DNA from: Luidia sarsii
Taxonomy: Eukaryota; Echinodermata; Asteroidea; Paxillosida; Luidiidae
Direction of reading: 5' to 3'
Length of the DNA stretch: 64,000 nucleotides
Assembly (NCBI GenBank): GCA_949987565.1
Contig: OX465110.1
Coordinates: forward strand, 11,792,363 to 11,856,362
How positions within the stretch are numbered: position 1 is the stretch's first letter; every line of letters begins with the position of its first letter. The position numbers and the translations under genes are program-made. This document shows, one piece after another, positions 39,101 through 50,200 of the stretch. Below the pieces are notes generated by a model. That model saw only the letters and a program-made list of their open reading frames with translations, did no database searches and had not been told where the DNA came from.

Positions 39101-42100
39101 TATGTGTACATTGATGTTTACAACTGACATAATGGTTTGAATATCAAGGGTTAATGCTTATCAATTATCAGTATACCATTTTTGTTTTGCGTATAGATTT
39201 TGCAGTGCATTGTGGGCATGGTAGAGAAGACGAAACGTGCTCTGGCTGTGTTACATCAGCGTGGCGTACAGGATCGTGAGGAACTCTCACTATGGGCACG
39301 GCGCCATACAGAAACTGCCGAGCAAGAGTTAAAGAAGCGGGACATGATGTCCCACAGCCTGCGACAAAATGACGACCGAATATCAGAAGTCAAGCGAAGG
39401 GCTGGTATGTCCAGGAGTCCTCTCAGACTGGGTGAATGCACTTTCCAACATCTTTCATTCGGTGTGTGTCTAGCCAAAATGTCTTCTTTACTCATGTCTA
39501 TGTTGTCCTTCTTGTCTGTTTGTCCATCATATTGTTTCATCTTAGTCAACTTTGGTTTTGCATGATTAGTGTGACTGTCTTACTGAAACAAATGAAAAAT
39601 ATTTTCAACCACAAGAAAATATAGTTTGGTCTGAGTCAGTGTTTAGCATGCATGTCATGTCAATGTATTTGCCATGATTATATCTTGTAAAACAGTACAA
39701 AGCTTCTGAATCATATTACTTTGTACATGTATGATGCACTGCATTGAACTGCAGTGTTGTTTTACTACTCTATTAAAATGCATAGAAATGCACTTTTCGT
39801 CAAACATCTGGTGCCTCCCAACCTTATGGGACTAAGCATGCACTTGCCTTTTCATGAGCCATACCGTATTTTTTTGGAATAGCAATAAGATGTCTCTGGG
39901 TAAATTCAAATGAGAAGCATTTGCTTGTAGCCTCAACTATTAATGATTAATACAGTAAATCACTGATCAGTTGATCAACACTAATTATCAATTCATTAAA
40001 GGTTAACAGCAGCTTTCTTGTGTTATATGGACATTCACATCAAATTTCCTGTTCTTGAATTCAAGTATTTGAAAATTCAACACTTTCAACACAGGTCAAC
40101 TGAATTCTTTCTATATTTACTCCAGAATTTTATTTCTCATTAAAAATGTGCAGTGTTTGTATACACAAAGGTATTATTATGTAACTTCTCCCTGACAAGA
40201 GTCATGTCCTGGTACTAGTTTAGTGGTAGTCCTCTCATGACATCACCAAGAACCTATGCAAGTACGGCCTTCATTGGAGTGTGCCTGTTCCCCCTTTCAA
40301 ACTGAAATAAAATGATAATAATAATTGCAGTTGACCTTTAATACTTTCTGTGTGCTGGCAGTCACTATTATTAGTATTAGTATATTGCCTGCCTTTCGAT
40401 AGGCAAAGTGTTCATTCATGTCAATCCTTTGGATGTTGTAACTTAAAAAATTGGTGTTGTTGATTATAGTGTCCTGGTCAGGACATTGTGCTTAGATGAA
40501 CCCAATACTTAAGGTTTTTTCAGAGGAATTCTTTATAAAAAGCACATACCAACACCTACATGTACCAATGTGTTATAAAACCCCCAACAAATTGAGTGTT
40601 CCTTCATCCCATTCTGCCTTGCACATCTGGACCCACCCCTTTCTTGCCAATCTGTATGCAGCCACTTTGCACCTGCAGCACCTAGAACAACACCAACACT
40701 CCTTATCTTTAGTCTAAACAAATAATACTCCATTGGCAATAGACCATAGTGACTGGCAAATGTAAACACACATCCATTAGTCTGGTGCTTTCTGTCTCTC
40801 AGCATGATATGGAAGTAAGGCATACTTGGTCTCAGCATGGAGGAATAAGTTCCTCCATGGTCTCAGGTGGTGATACATGTATGTATGGAATGCACTGAGT
40901 GCTTGGACTACCTTGCCATCCTGCCATTTTGTTCTTATTCACACTTTATCCACACTTGCAAATAAGTAAAATTAGTAAAAAATCCTGCTAGTCTGAATGC
41001 AACTAATGCCCATGCCTCTCTTATTTTTTTCCTGAACCTCATGCTTTGTTAAGCTGTCACTGTCAGGATATGCCCCTGAATACATAACTGTTTAATTCCT
41101 TAAAAAGCTGGTGGTGATCCAAAGCCTGTGTTGTTAATCAGATATTTAAATTTTCTTTACAAACTGCTAGACTGTCTTGATTAATAGTGAATATAGGGCA
41201 GTCTCCTTTAGAAGGATACAGCAGCTAGCATACAAAGGAGGCTGGATTTATGCCAGTAGGCATTACAGGGTCAGGCATGTTTACCCAGGTGCAGTTGTCT
41301 GCCATAGTGGCTTTAGCCAACTCAGCCTGACTACACCATGCTGTATTCAGCCCTACTTGGCCAGCACCAAATGCAATACAGCTGTTCACAGTCACATATC
41401 AACACTTGGATCCTGCTACTCCATCATTTTCAGACAAAATAAGTTTCAGAACATGAAAGCTGTGACAGCCAGGTTCTGTTTTATTGTGGCTATCTGGGGT
41501 ATACTGTACCTGACATATGGTAGCCATTAAAGTTTGAATACTCAGCTTGTTATGCTGCCTGCTTGGTTCTGTTTTGGATTTAGTGAGGGGGATGGTTTCT
41601 GAAACTAAACACCACTTTTCCAATTACCATAATTTTCTACAGATGACAGTTTTCAGCTTTCACTTTGGAGCTTATGGCCCTTTTTGTGTGTGACTTATGG
41701 TCTTTGATAGGAATATAACAAATACCATTTTTTGAGGCATATGGCTAGCAGCTTTTTGGATGGAGAGAGAGAATAGTTCAGCCTTCAGAATGGAAAGAAT
41801 GAACACAAATGAAACAACTTTATAAACTACTGGAATTTTTCCCTGAGATATGTATTGTCTGTAAAAGAATATCACATTCATATTGAACATTTTTGTTACC
41901 CAGTAAACCACTGTGCCCATAATATAATAGAATGGCAAAATAACATTCCAATCTTCTCATTGGCTAGGAAACTGCCTCTCCTATTATGAATTTGTACGAC
42001 TGATGTAAATACCAGTGATCTCTAACAAAAGAACACAAAGGACAATTTGTGCCTGCATGCTACTCCCAAATGAATAATGATCATGAAAACATATCTTTAC

Positions 42101-45100
42101 AAGCTGTTGCAGGTCTACCAAATATAAGTCAAGTATGTTTTCACACTTTGATTTCAGTAGGAAAGTTTTGGAATGTCTATTTCATGGTGATGGGTCATCA
42201 ATTCCTTAAATAGAGTATTTAGAAGTTTCTTGTGGCCTTAATTTCAGAAGAAGCCGTGAATGAAGTGAAAAGGCAAGCAGTGTCTGAGTTACAGAAAGCA
42301 GTAGCAGCAGCTGAGCAGAAGGCTAATGAGATGGTGAGTGCTGAGAGAGCTAAGCTGGATCAGGCAGTAGTGGATGCCAGGAGACAAGCTGCCGACAATG
42401 TGGTCTCAATGCTCAACCACCAGGAGGACTCCTGTGAGGTAAAACTGTCTAAACTACTGCCTGCTCTAACACTTACATTTGCTGTGTATTGCTGTGTATT
42501 GGAGGGTTGTAGGTGACTGAGGTACTGTGGGCTAGCAGTATGTCTGATTGTATATCATTCAGATATGAATTCCAAGTGTAATCATGGTGAAGTCTTTGAG
42601 AAAGCTACAGGATGACAAAGACCCATATTTATGGTGTTGACTTTGAAAAGAATCAGTAACTTTCTTAATTTATGTGGCATATTTTTTTCGGAGACCTTCT
42701 GCTTTAGGGGGCGTTCAAGCTGCTGCAATATCAACAAGTTTTTTTCACAGTAAACTTTATAATTTGTGGCTTCAGAATCATTGGCATAACAATGTTCAAT
42801 ACCAGTAATCATTTGATGTATCTATATATAGATAGTGGACTTTAGTGGTAGCATTTGTTGTTTCCACTTGTTCTGAAACTAGCACACTTTATTCCCAGAG
42901 TAGTTAGCATCAAGATATACTATAGCCAGGAAATGCACACATGCATATATTATAAGGTTTTAATATAATTTCTCTGCCTTTGAGAAAGGTCCTGCTGGGA
43001 TCGAAACGTCAGGCCCACTAAATTTTAAGTTTTAATATAATAATCATGAAATTTAGTGGGCCTGATGTTTCGATCCTAGCAGGACCTTTCTCAAAGGCAG
43101 AGTGACAAGGACAACACGGATACATGTGCAAGAAGGAAGGGGGAAGAGAGTGAATAGGACACCGATGAGAAATAAAGGACAGAGAGTAAAGCTGGTAGGG
43201 TGAGATCAAAGGGAAGGGCAAGGAGTAGGGTAGAGATTAGTGAGAAGAGGGGGAAAGATCAAAGAGAGAAGTGTGAAGAAGTGAACACAAAAGAAGGATT
43301 ATCAGAAAGCTGCATGGTGTTAGTCATTACCCTCCTGGATGTTGAGACCATGTGGTTGAATAGTCCGAAGACGCTTCATCCACATTTTCTCATGGCTTAG
43401 ATGGACAGCATTACTACGGTGACCAAGGGATTCTATGCCCAGTACACTCATATCTGATATCGAATGATCAGGGAGATTGAAGTGATACCCAACAGGGGTG
43501 TCCATTTGACCGGTTTTGATTGTAGACCTATGGCCATAGATACGTTTTTGGTCTCACCAACATACTGAACATTACAAACTCTACATGAGATGAGGTCCCC
43601 CCCCCCCCAGTATATGATGTTGGAGGTAGTGCACGTGATAGGTCGTGTGGGTAGTTCCAGAAGAATGTCCATTGAAAGAGTCTATTTCCTTAACGTGTCT
43701 TGCAAACAATGCATTTCGAGGTACACTTAAATGTACCAAATTTAGTGGGAGGTGAAGTGTCCAAAGGGGGAACCTCTGCTTGGACAATTAAGTCACGCAG
43801 GTTACGGGGGCACCTTGAAAGCCACAACAGGCGAATTTGGAATGGCATCAGCCAGACGATCTGAAGTGTGGAGAATATGGTGGTTTTCCTTAGTTATCTT
43901 CCTGAGAGGAGGAAGAGAAGGGTGGTAGGAAGTAACTAAGGGAACCTTGGGATTGTTCTTGGGACCTGGTGGCTTTTGTTTGAGTGCCAAACTTTAGCAA
44001 TGGAGTTCTTCACTTGGCGAAAACTATAGCCTCTAGCAACCAAGTTACTGGCCAATACACGTGTATGGCGGCGAAAGTCGAAAGTCAAGTTTTAATATAA
44101 TGTTAAAGAGCTGGTCTCTGCCTTTGAGAAAGGTCCTGCTAGGATGCAAACATCAGACCCTCCTAAAGTTTGATGTTTGCATTTTTGCCATTTGAGCCAG
44201 TAAGCAGTTTGCAACATTTTTGCATATTACTCTTAGAACTTATGAGGAACTGTGCACTAGGTCTACTGTATTAAAGGGCATAGCCAATTCAGCTTTGATT
44301 TTTTCAATATGACATCTCATCTTTTTTTCATCTCAGAATGATAAAATAATGACTTGATGCCTCAAAATATCAGTTTGTCCTTCATTTTAAAAGAATTCCC
44401 ATTCCAGTCCAACTACATAGTTGCCTTTGACCCCAACACAAATCAGACACGGTTGTGGTCATTTCAAGGTTCAGGCAGGGTTAGAGTGCAGCAACATCAC
44501 ATGACTCATTTGCAACACCAATACACCTCACAGACATGGTTTGCTCTGAATAGAAGGAGCAACTTGGACAAATTGCAAGACATTTACTGAATGACTGAAT
44601 GATTTGCCAGCAACATTAAGAAAATCAAATGATAAGTGGTGTTATACAATTAAGGTTTGCAATAAATGGGCCATAATCATGTAGGGATTAGGTTTAGGGT
44701 TGGTAATTGTCTAGTAGTTAAGTGAGGATGAAGGAGTCTCCAAAATGAACTTATTGTTTCTGGACATGAGATGGCACTACCACTTTCATAAAGCACCCCA
44801 ATTTATTTATTTTTTGAAATTTCTGTATTGAACAGTTTAAAGTCAAACTGAATAGTTGGTTTATGTTTACTGCTAGATCGGAAAAAAACCCAGAAAGAAT
44901 GTCAACTATTGATCAGTGAAATAAATTAAGGCCATTAAGAGTGCTCCGTTTTATAGTAATTGAAAGCCCTCCTACAGAAATTCTGACCTGATTCATATTC
45001 TGTGGGAACTAGTCACACTTTGCATTACAAAGATCATTTGAAATGACACTTGGTTGCTGACACTCATGATATCATCCAAGCATTTGGCTGGGAACCTACC

Positions 45101-46232
45101 ATATGCAGTATTTACCACTGTCTTTTAAACAGAAGGTGTCATTTATTGAGCTATCTCTAATATGTGTGAGAAAAAGGCCACATTTCGCTCTGCATTGTAT
45201 GCAGTAAAATGCTTTCACTTTTGCTACAAAGGGTGTAATAAAAGCTTGCCTCACACTGATAGCGCAGGGAATTAAATATAATACTTGGAGGGAAAAGAGA
45301 GTGGGGAGTGAATGAGTGGGAAAGTAGACTTAGTTGTTAGCTGTTCAGTTTAGCTTGATTGAAGTTGAATTCATAAATGCTGTAAGAACTGTAAGAATTC
45401 AGCAGAGACACAAACGAGCAAGTTCGTTTGTTTTGCATCCTGTTCTTTTTAAAATTTGTGCTTTGTTTCTGAACCATCACCTATTGGATAAGGAAATGTA
45501 GCTGTATGTTAAATGTACAAATGCAGTATGCAGGATGTTTTCATAAATTTATTATTTTGCTTAAGTTTTATTGGCATTTTGCCAAAAAGTTCATTGTTCT
45601 GGTATTTGTCAAAGATGTATATAGGCAAATAATTTAATCAATTAGGTTTCTTCATGAAAAAAATACTGGTACCAGTATGTTTAAAAGAGCCTCTTAATAA
45701 ACTGCATATTCATGAATTTGTATTACTTCATGAATATGCTTGTGATGTTGATACTATTGCAGTGATAAGAACTTCGTTTTTGTGTGATGCTGATTGCAGG
45801 TTAAGTTGCCAATGAGAATGTTGCCAATAAAATTTTATTTTCAGCTTTTCAAACATTTCTCAAAGGTGCCTGTATGTGGGCATTTTACTCATTTAATTGT
45901 TGTTTTTGATTTCACTTGATTCACAGAGTTGTTGGAATTGTGGTCGCAAGGCAAATGAAACATGTAGTGGTTGCAACACTGCCAGGTACTGCGGCTCCTT
46001 CTGTCAGCATAAAGACTGGGAGACACACCATCGCGTATGTGGACAATATGCTGCACAATCATCCTCCTCCTCATCACGCACTGAGAGTGGCCCAGTGCCT
46101 GCTGCAAGCACCAAACCTCTAGTTGCTATACCAGCTTCCTCAGCAGCAGCAAGTCCTGTTGGATCCAGTCACTCCAATGTATCTGGCGCTGGCTCACCAC
46201 CTGCTGCAGTTGCTGTTGAATCAACTCGGTAA
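33045..46232 (+). CDS. MTG/ETO/Nervy family transcriptional corepressor (gene span)
   Basis: Nine exons (33028-33159, 34027-34250, 34837-34926, 35803-35981, 37088-37329, 38720-38802, 39197-39404, 42248-42438, 45927-46232) join in phase. Starting at ATG 33045 (MPESPSD, cf. vertebrate MPDSPVD) they give about 545 residues, close to vertebrate RUNX1T1. Domain order is TAFH/NHR1 about 78-175, NHR2 about 300-350, NHR3 about 381-444, MYND zinc finger 446-482, and a conserved C-terminal GAGSP...STR end. Family members are nuclear scaffolds: they bind DNA-binding factors through TAFH, oligomerise through NHR2 and recruit NCoR/SMRT-HDAC through MYND. Invertebrates usually have one gene (nervy in Drosophila), so this is probably the single pro-orthologue of RUNX1T1/CBFA2T2/CBFA2T3. 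The 5' end is uncertain. Confidence 0.93.
34027..34250 (+). CDS. MTG-family exon b (linker and first half of TAFH/NHR1)
   Basis: It runs from acceptor TGTCTTAG to donor GTAAGG. It encodes a Ser/Pro/Thr linker, then the near-invariant [20 protein letters not shown] stretch and the [11 protein letters not shown] helix of the TAFH domain, which in TAF4 and MTG proteins binds short hydrophobic peptides of activators. It ends in phase 0. Confidence 0.95.
34837..34926 (+). CDS. MTG-family exon c (second half of TAFH/NHR1)
   Basis: Thirty codons between acceptor TGTTTAG and donor GTATG. The exon encodes the conserved [20 protein letters not shown] segment and PFVIPFLK, nearly identical to vertebrate RUNX1T1. 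Both boundaries are phase 0. Confidence 0.95.
35803..35981 (+). CDS. MTG-family exon d (end of [14 protein letters not shown])
   Basis: It opens with [18 protein letters not shown], the last TAFH helix, continues through [12 protein letters not shown], and ends at [11 protein letters not shown] with two bases of an Arg codon. Vertebrate proteins have [11 protein letters not shown] at the same exon edge. The donor is GTGAG. Confidence 0.95.
37088..37329 (+). CDS. MTG-family exon e (Pro/His-rich linker)
   Basis: It encodes [20 protein letters not shown] then a Pro/His-rich stretch and an Arg/Glu/Met-rich end ([15 protein letters not shown]). The start is chosen at the acceptor with the better pyrimidine tract (TATTTCAG at 37087). 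A weaker AG at 37099 would remove four residues and match vertebrate R-TKENG more closely. The donor is GTGAGT; the exon ends one base into a codon. Confidence 0.85.
38720..38802 (+). CDS. MTG-family exon f (start of NHR2)
   Basis: The acceptor ATTTACAG and donor GTAAGT bracket 83 bp. It reads [20 protein letters not shown] then EWKNVDT, aligned with vertebrate DREWAEEWKHLDH, the start of the NHR2 oligomerisation helix. Upstream residues are poorly conserved. Confidence 0.9.
39197..39404 (+). CDS. MTG-family exon g (NHR2 core)
   Basis: It encodes [32 protein letters not shown] and a Lys/Arg/Glu-rich end (SEVKRRA). This matches LLNCIMDMVEKTRRSLTVL and ADREELNYW of RUNX1T1. NHR2 forms the tetrameric helical bundle in the family. 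It ends one base into a codon; the donor is GTATGT. Confidence 0.95.
39996..40341. mobile_element. TTAA-flanked inverted-repeat element, copy 3 (short)
   Basis: TTAA (39996-39999) followed by AGGTTAACAG and, at the other end, GTTGACCT followed by TTAA (40338-40341). It is about 346 bp and lies in the intron between exons g and h of the MTG-family gene. It includes one inverted unit of the copy-1 minisatellite (CTCATGACATCACCAAG). No coding capacity. Confidence 0.65.
42248..42438 (+). CDS. MTG-family exon h (NHR3)
   Basis: The acceptor TAATTTCAG is followed by [19 protein letters not shown] and a long charged helix ([20 protein letters not shown]), ending NHQEDSCE in phase 0. It is highly similar to vertebrate NHR3 ([19 protein letters not shown] ... 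NQQEDSSE). A coiled coil is expected. Confidence 0.96.
42970..43101. repeat. inverted pair of PLE-type hammerhead-like repeats (copies 7a/7b)
   Basis: The forward head at 42974-43025 and reverse head at 43048-43097 are mirror copies separated by about 23 bp. Both keep helix I GCCT/AGGC, core TTGAGAA, stem II and GAAAC(G/A)TC. The reverse copy is the 3' end of the adjacent PLE relic on the minus strand. The sequence AAGTTTTAATATAAT lies between them and recurs at 44087. Confidence 0.75.
43042..44086 (-). mobile_element. Penelope-like element relic, copy 1 (5'-truncated, GIY-YIG end)
   Basis: The minus strand reads through a decayed C-terminal reverse-transcriptase/endonuclease region from 44086 to the stop at 43320, about 220 bp of untranslated DNA, and the hammerhead-like motif. 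Recognisable pieces are [12 protein letters not shown], a Cys pair (CxxC) linker, [14 protein letters not shown] (GIY-YIG nuclease core), HFNLPDHS and the end [13 protein letters not shown]. Several frameshifts and a C homopolymer break the frame, so it is inactive. AAGTTTTAATATAAT occurs immediately on both sides (43027-43041 and 44087-44101), which marks a 15-bp target duplication. Penelope-like elements pair a telomerase-like reverse transcriptase with this nuclease. Confidence 0.75.
43320..44065 (-). pseudogene. broken PLE polyprotein C-terminus (GIY-YIG endonuclease), copy 1
   Basis: This is the open-frame remnant of the element above. It is spread over at least three minus-strand frames: 43802-43990 ([19 protein letters not shown]), 43581-43787 (Cys-rich linker) and 43320-43672 (GIY-YIG core to the stop). 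The nuclease signature YVGETKN is present, but the segment after it is missing or shifted relative to copy 2, where KKRIYGHR follows. No reverse-transcriptase palm motifs remain. Confidence 0.7.
44117..44233 (+). repeat. PLE-type hammerhead-like repeat, copy 8
   Basis: The head CTGCCTTTGAGAAAGG, hairpin and CAAACATCAGACCC is followed by the tail GCCAGTAAGCAGTTTGCAAC. It sits just right of PLE copy 1 and points the other way. The GAAA core is mutated to CAAA. Confidence 0.65.
45927..46232 (+). CDS. MTG-family last exon i (MYND zinc finger and C-terminus)
   Basis: The acceptor is TTCACAG. It encodes [20 protein letters not shown] and the rest of the MYND finger with spacing C-x2-C-x7-C-x2-C-x5-C-x3-C-x7-H-x3-C, all eight zinc ligands intact (C446 to C482). 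A Ser/Ala/Pro-rich tail ends [15 protein letters not shown] and stop TAA (46230-46232), like the vertebrate GAGSP...ETTPR tail. MYND binds PPLI-type motifs in NCoR/SMRT. Confidence 0.97.
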   Translation, partial: SCWNCGRKANETCSGCNTARYCGSFCQHKDWETHHRVCGQYAAQSSSSSSRTESGPVPAASTKPLVAIPASSAAASPVGSSHSNVSGAGSPPAAVAVESTR

Positions 46233-46849
46233 TCTCATTGACATCAGGAATGACATAATAGCCATCCGTAGCTATTCAGAAGACTCAGTGCTGAAACCAT
46301 GTATTATCCTCTAAGCCAATACCAACTACATGTAGATGGATTTCAAGCTGTCTTCAGTCAAGGACTCTACACTGCATCTCTACACTTTGTACTATGTATA
46401 TAAACAGAAGTACGTAATATATATATGGAAAAGTATTATTACTTTCTTGCCAGCTTCATCATTGTGTATAAATTTGCCAATCTATCGTCTGGCCAGCGAC
46501 ATTGCAGCATTTCTTAAATTAATTGGGCTTAATGTTTGCAGTTTCTGAAGAGTTTACATTTTGCTCTGTTGTTAAGTTTTGTTTTTATTTTGTTCGTTTA
46601 AATCCCTTGTTTAAGTGCTGCAAAACCTCATAGGACAAGAGTCAGCATTGAAGTATTATTAACCCATTAAAGGAGGTATCTATTTGATGAACATGGGAGG
46701 GAAAGTATTAGTGGATTTAGATACAAAAATTGCAACAACTACAAAGGTATGAAAGAAATGGTAATGAGCTGTCATGAAACCACATGATAAAAAGTACAAG
46801 CAAAAATCGTTTCTTCAAGTTCTCTGAATTTATTTGAAGTCATTTTTTG

Positions 46850-47287
46850 AAAAATGGCAAAGAAAACATTGCCTGGACTGGGACTTGAACCCCAGACCTC
46901 TCATTTTGTGCATCAGCGCTATTACCCTCTGAGCTATCCAGCCCCTAGATAGTACATTATAACCCTCCCAAGTAGTCAACTAGTCTTTGTTGGGGTGCTG
47001 GCACCAGTCAGTAGCATTCTACTATTAAGGCTGTGTATCTAAATTTGACCCTTTTTTAAATCAAATTAAACATTTCAAAATGGTTGATCCCTAGAGATGT
47101 ATTGCAGTGAATGGTTGAATGCTTGTGACTGGCGCCCCCACCCCGACAAAGACTAGTTGACTATTTGGGAAGGCCACCATCTAAGGGCTGCATAGCAAAA
47201 CTGGTATGAACTGGTACCTGTATGCCAAACCAGAGGTCTTGGGTTCAAGTTCCAGTTCAGTCAACATTTTCTTTACCATTTTTCCAA
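46850..47287. repeat. foldback element with tRNA-like arms
   Basis: The left arm (about 46850-47015) and right arm (about 47113-47287) are imperfect inverted copies. Shared words include AGTCAACTAGTCTTTGTTGG against its complement in GACAAAGACTAGTTGACT. Each outer end carries a tRNA promoter B-box-like word (GGTTCAAGTCC on the minus strand at left; GGTTCAAGTTCC on the plus strand at right). Related pieces occur at 62.97-63.41 kb, so this is a dispersed, tRNA-derived SINE-like family. Confidence 0.6.
46871..46943 (-). pseudogene. tRNA-like sequence (SINE head)
   Basis: It is 73 nt on the minus strand. The acceptor halves GGCTGGA and TCCAGGC pair at 6 of 7 positions, a D-arm start TAGCTCAGAGGGTAATAGC resembles an A box, and a T-arm stem CTGGG/CCCAG has the B-box word GGTTCAAGTCC. 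The anticodon stem does not form and the T loop is one base too long, so it is not a working tRNA. Confidence 0.5.
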
Positions 47288-50200
47288 ATTGTTTAAAAGT
47301 TCCCAGTAAGTTTTTCCTTTATTTTTTTGACTTAAGCTAATTTTTGTTTAAAATTAATAACACCTCAATCGACCAAACTCAATCCAATAATCCATTCACC
47401 AAGACTTGTTTCACCCTGACAAGTTGGGTTGAATGCAGCGAGCTACGTTTGGAAATGCTATTATGATCAAAGGTTTCCGATTGTACCATGTGCAGTGCGT
47501 AATGTTGGTAAATGCAGGCTTGGTAGATTGAAGCATGTTCAAATAGCACTCATAGCCAGAAGCAGTGAGTGAACTGTTGCAGTCTGCAAGACTATACCCT
47601 TTCTTCCATTCAACAACTGACAAAAGGCTTGTGTGCCTATTCTTAGGGCCACTCATATCCCCTTAACCTTGTGCATGTACTACACACTCTCTGCCCTGCC
47701 CTTATCTGCCCTGCAGCTCATTTGAGCAAGCCCTCAGCCAGGCAGATGAGCCAGTAGCTGCTGCCTAGTGCCTGGCTAGCTTCCTTGCTCTTATCTGAAT
47801 CTTGCATGCATCTAGGCAAGCCTTTAGTGCTGGGTGGCAGCCAGGCCATCACGTGTAAAGCCGTGAATATGTGGTCCAATGCCCGCCAGTCATTAGCTAG
47901 CCCTTTCCTGTGCACCTGCATGAGTGCAGCTGCTTCCTCTAGCCTAGTCAATAGGCCAGCCACAACCCTTTGTAGTCAGGGCAGGTGCTGTGCTGAGTGG
48001 GCGAGACCATTTCTCATACGATGTTGTAAGCCAGTTTCCGTTTTCAGTTGAAAATGATAATAATGCGACCCTGGCCAGTCAGTAAGAGCCATAGGGTGTA
48101 CCAGTAGGTCTTGTGGAATATTAGGTCAGTAACCTTTGAAAGCATGTGTACATGTAATAATAGGTACTCAAAAGAGGGTTTTGATGTTTGTTAACAGATA
48201 ATACTCACTATAAAGGTGATAATCACAGGTTTTTAAAACATTGAATACAATGGATCATTGGAATTACTCTTGCAATTCAACATGCCGAGTGTCACTTTCT
48301 TACAGACAATTTGACAATTTGACAAACTAATAGCAAGTAATATGAAATGAACTGAGTATGGTAGTTTAGTGAAATTACATTATATTTTGGGGAAAGCTGC
48401 TTTCAATAGGTCCAAAGGGGATTTTAAAATAAAGTAGAAGGAAAGAAATCATTAATGAAATTATAACCCCAGTATTAATGTAACCCGGGTAATTAAGTCA
48501 TTTCTAAGTTAAGCTTCATCCACAATTGAAATACAAAATGAGATAGCTTACTTCAACAATGGGTAACTTTGAAGTGGTTGAATTCTACTACTTCGTAGTT
48601 GAATTGATCAGGTCTGGGATTGTCTCCAATGTCCTAGAATTGGGATTGTTATCCGAGCATGTGCTTAATACGACCCTTTGCAAGTGAAATAACAATATTT
48701 GGCCACCATAAAACAAGGTTCTCCTAACCAACCAACATGGACTGGATGTTTTCCTTTCTTGTGTCCACACTGGCCCTATCCTTTGGTGAAAATTACCTGC
48801 AAAGCTTAGAAATTATTGTGTGAATGGGGCTTTATTATATGGAAATCCATTGTAGTTACAGATGAAATATTGCTGACTCAGTTTTCACCAATAACAGCGA
48901 GTATTATTCCAGCATTAATCAAGCTTCAAGTTGAACTCAATCTTTTCAATGAGATCTCATTATTTGGGAATTCTAGTGGACAAATTCCCATTGGCTTTTA
49001 TAAGTCAAATGCTGCTGAGAAAAAGGCCAAAATATATGCACATGTCTAAATTTTGTATTGTCTGGACATCCCTATTTTGATTAGAATTTAATCAATTGTA
49101 TGATTTGTTTTAGTTTTACTCATTCTGTTGTTCTTGCCTCATTTTCAAACATCAAAAATTTAAAAATTATGCCCAGGGGAAAATAGTTGCCAATGATTAG
49201 TTACCCATAATGTTAATGTCTATGAACCTAATTGATGATGGATATTGCTTGCCATACTGAAAAAAAATAAGTAGTCACTTATTTGTAAGCCATCAGAATT
49301 TACCAAATCTTACCACTCTTTAATTTTGGACAAGCACATGCGCTATCACTGCCTGGATTATAAAGCCAATATTTGTGGTCATAGTGGTGTAAATACTAAT
49401 GGTGTATTGTTTATTAAGCAGCAATGTTATTGTGGGGAACCTGTGAGGGGAGGATAGATGAGACTGTATAGAGAGACCAGCTGCAAGACCAGGTGCATAG
49501 TAAGCCCTCCAGCTTCCAATATTCCTGCCAGTTAAAGACTCCAGTCTTCCCTCCAGCTGGTGGCTCTTTTATCTTAGTCATATTCACCAGGGTCTTTTGT
49601 TCATTTGATACCTTAACAAGAGTTTGGACTTCACCATGCAAACATCCAGCTAGCCTAAAAAGAAATGAGTCATATTTACACTGCTCCAGCTTATTTTTGT
49701 CCAGCGATTAGGTTCCTTTTTTCAAAAACAAATTGGGATAAACTCATTAACCACAAAAATGGATTAATGCTGCGCATAGCATGAGATATCCATTGGAAAA
49801 AAATCATCAGATTTATAGCACCTCCAGCCATAGAGGGCTAGGAAGCTATTGTGTATCCACTTAACAACTGGGTAGTTTGATATTAACATGACAATAGCAG
49901 TGATCACTTTCATTGTCCTCTAGGGGCAGGTGCAGTTGGGTGCCAGGTGTATGTGAGGGCAGATGTTAGGGCCATAGGCCAGGATGCTACTTGCCCTTGA
50001 AGGTTTCCATTACTCACCCGCAATAAAAAAAGAAGTCAAACTATGTACGCAGGCTGTTAACATGAACCCAATTTGTCAAATCCAAATAAAGCATCATTTG
50101 TTGACAAAAGGGGCTGCCCTGGGTTCGTGTGTTTTTCATGAAATCACACTGCCTGAAAAAAACCTGGCAAAGTGTAACCATATTCAGTATGATAAAAAAG

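Noticed and set aside
46871..46943. Functional tRNA gene
   Set aside because: The anticodon stem does not form, the T loop is one base too long and the acceptor has a mismatch; it is a SINE-like relic.
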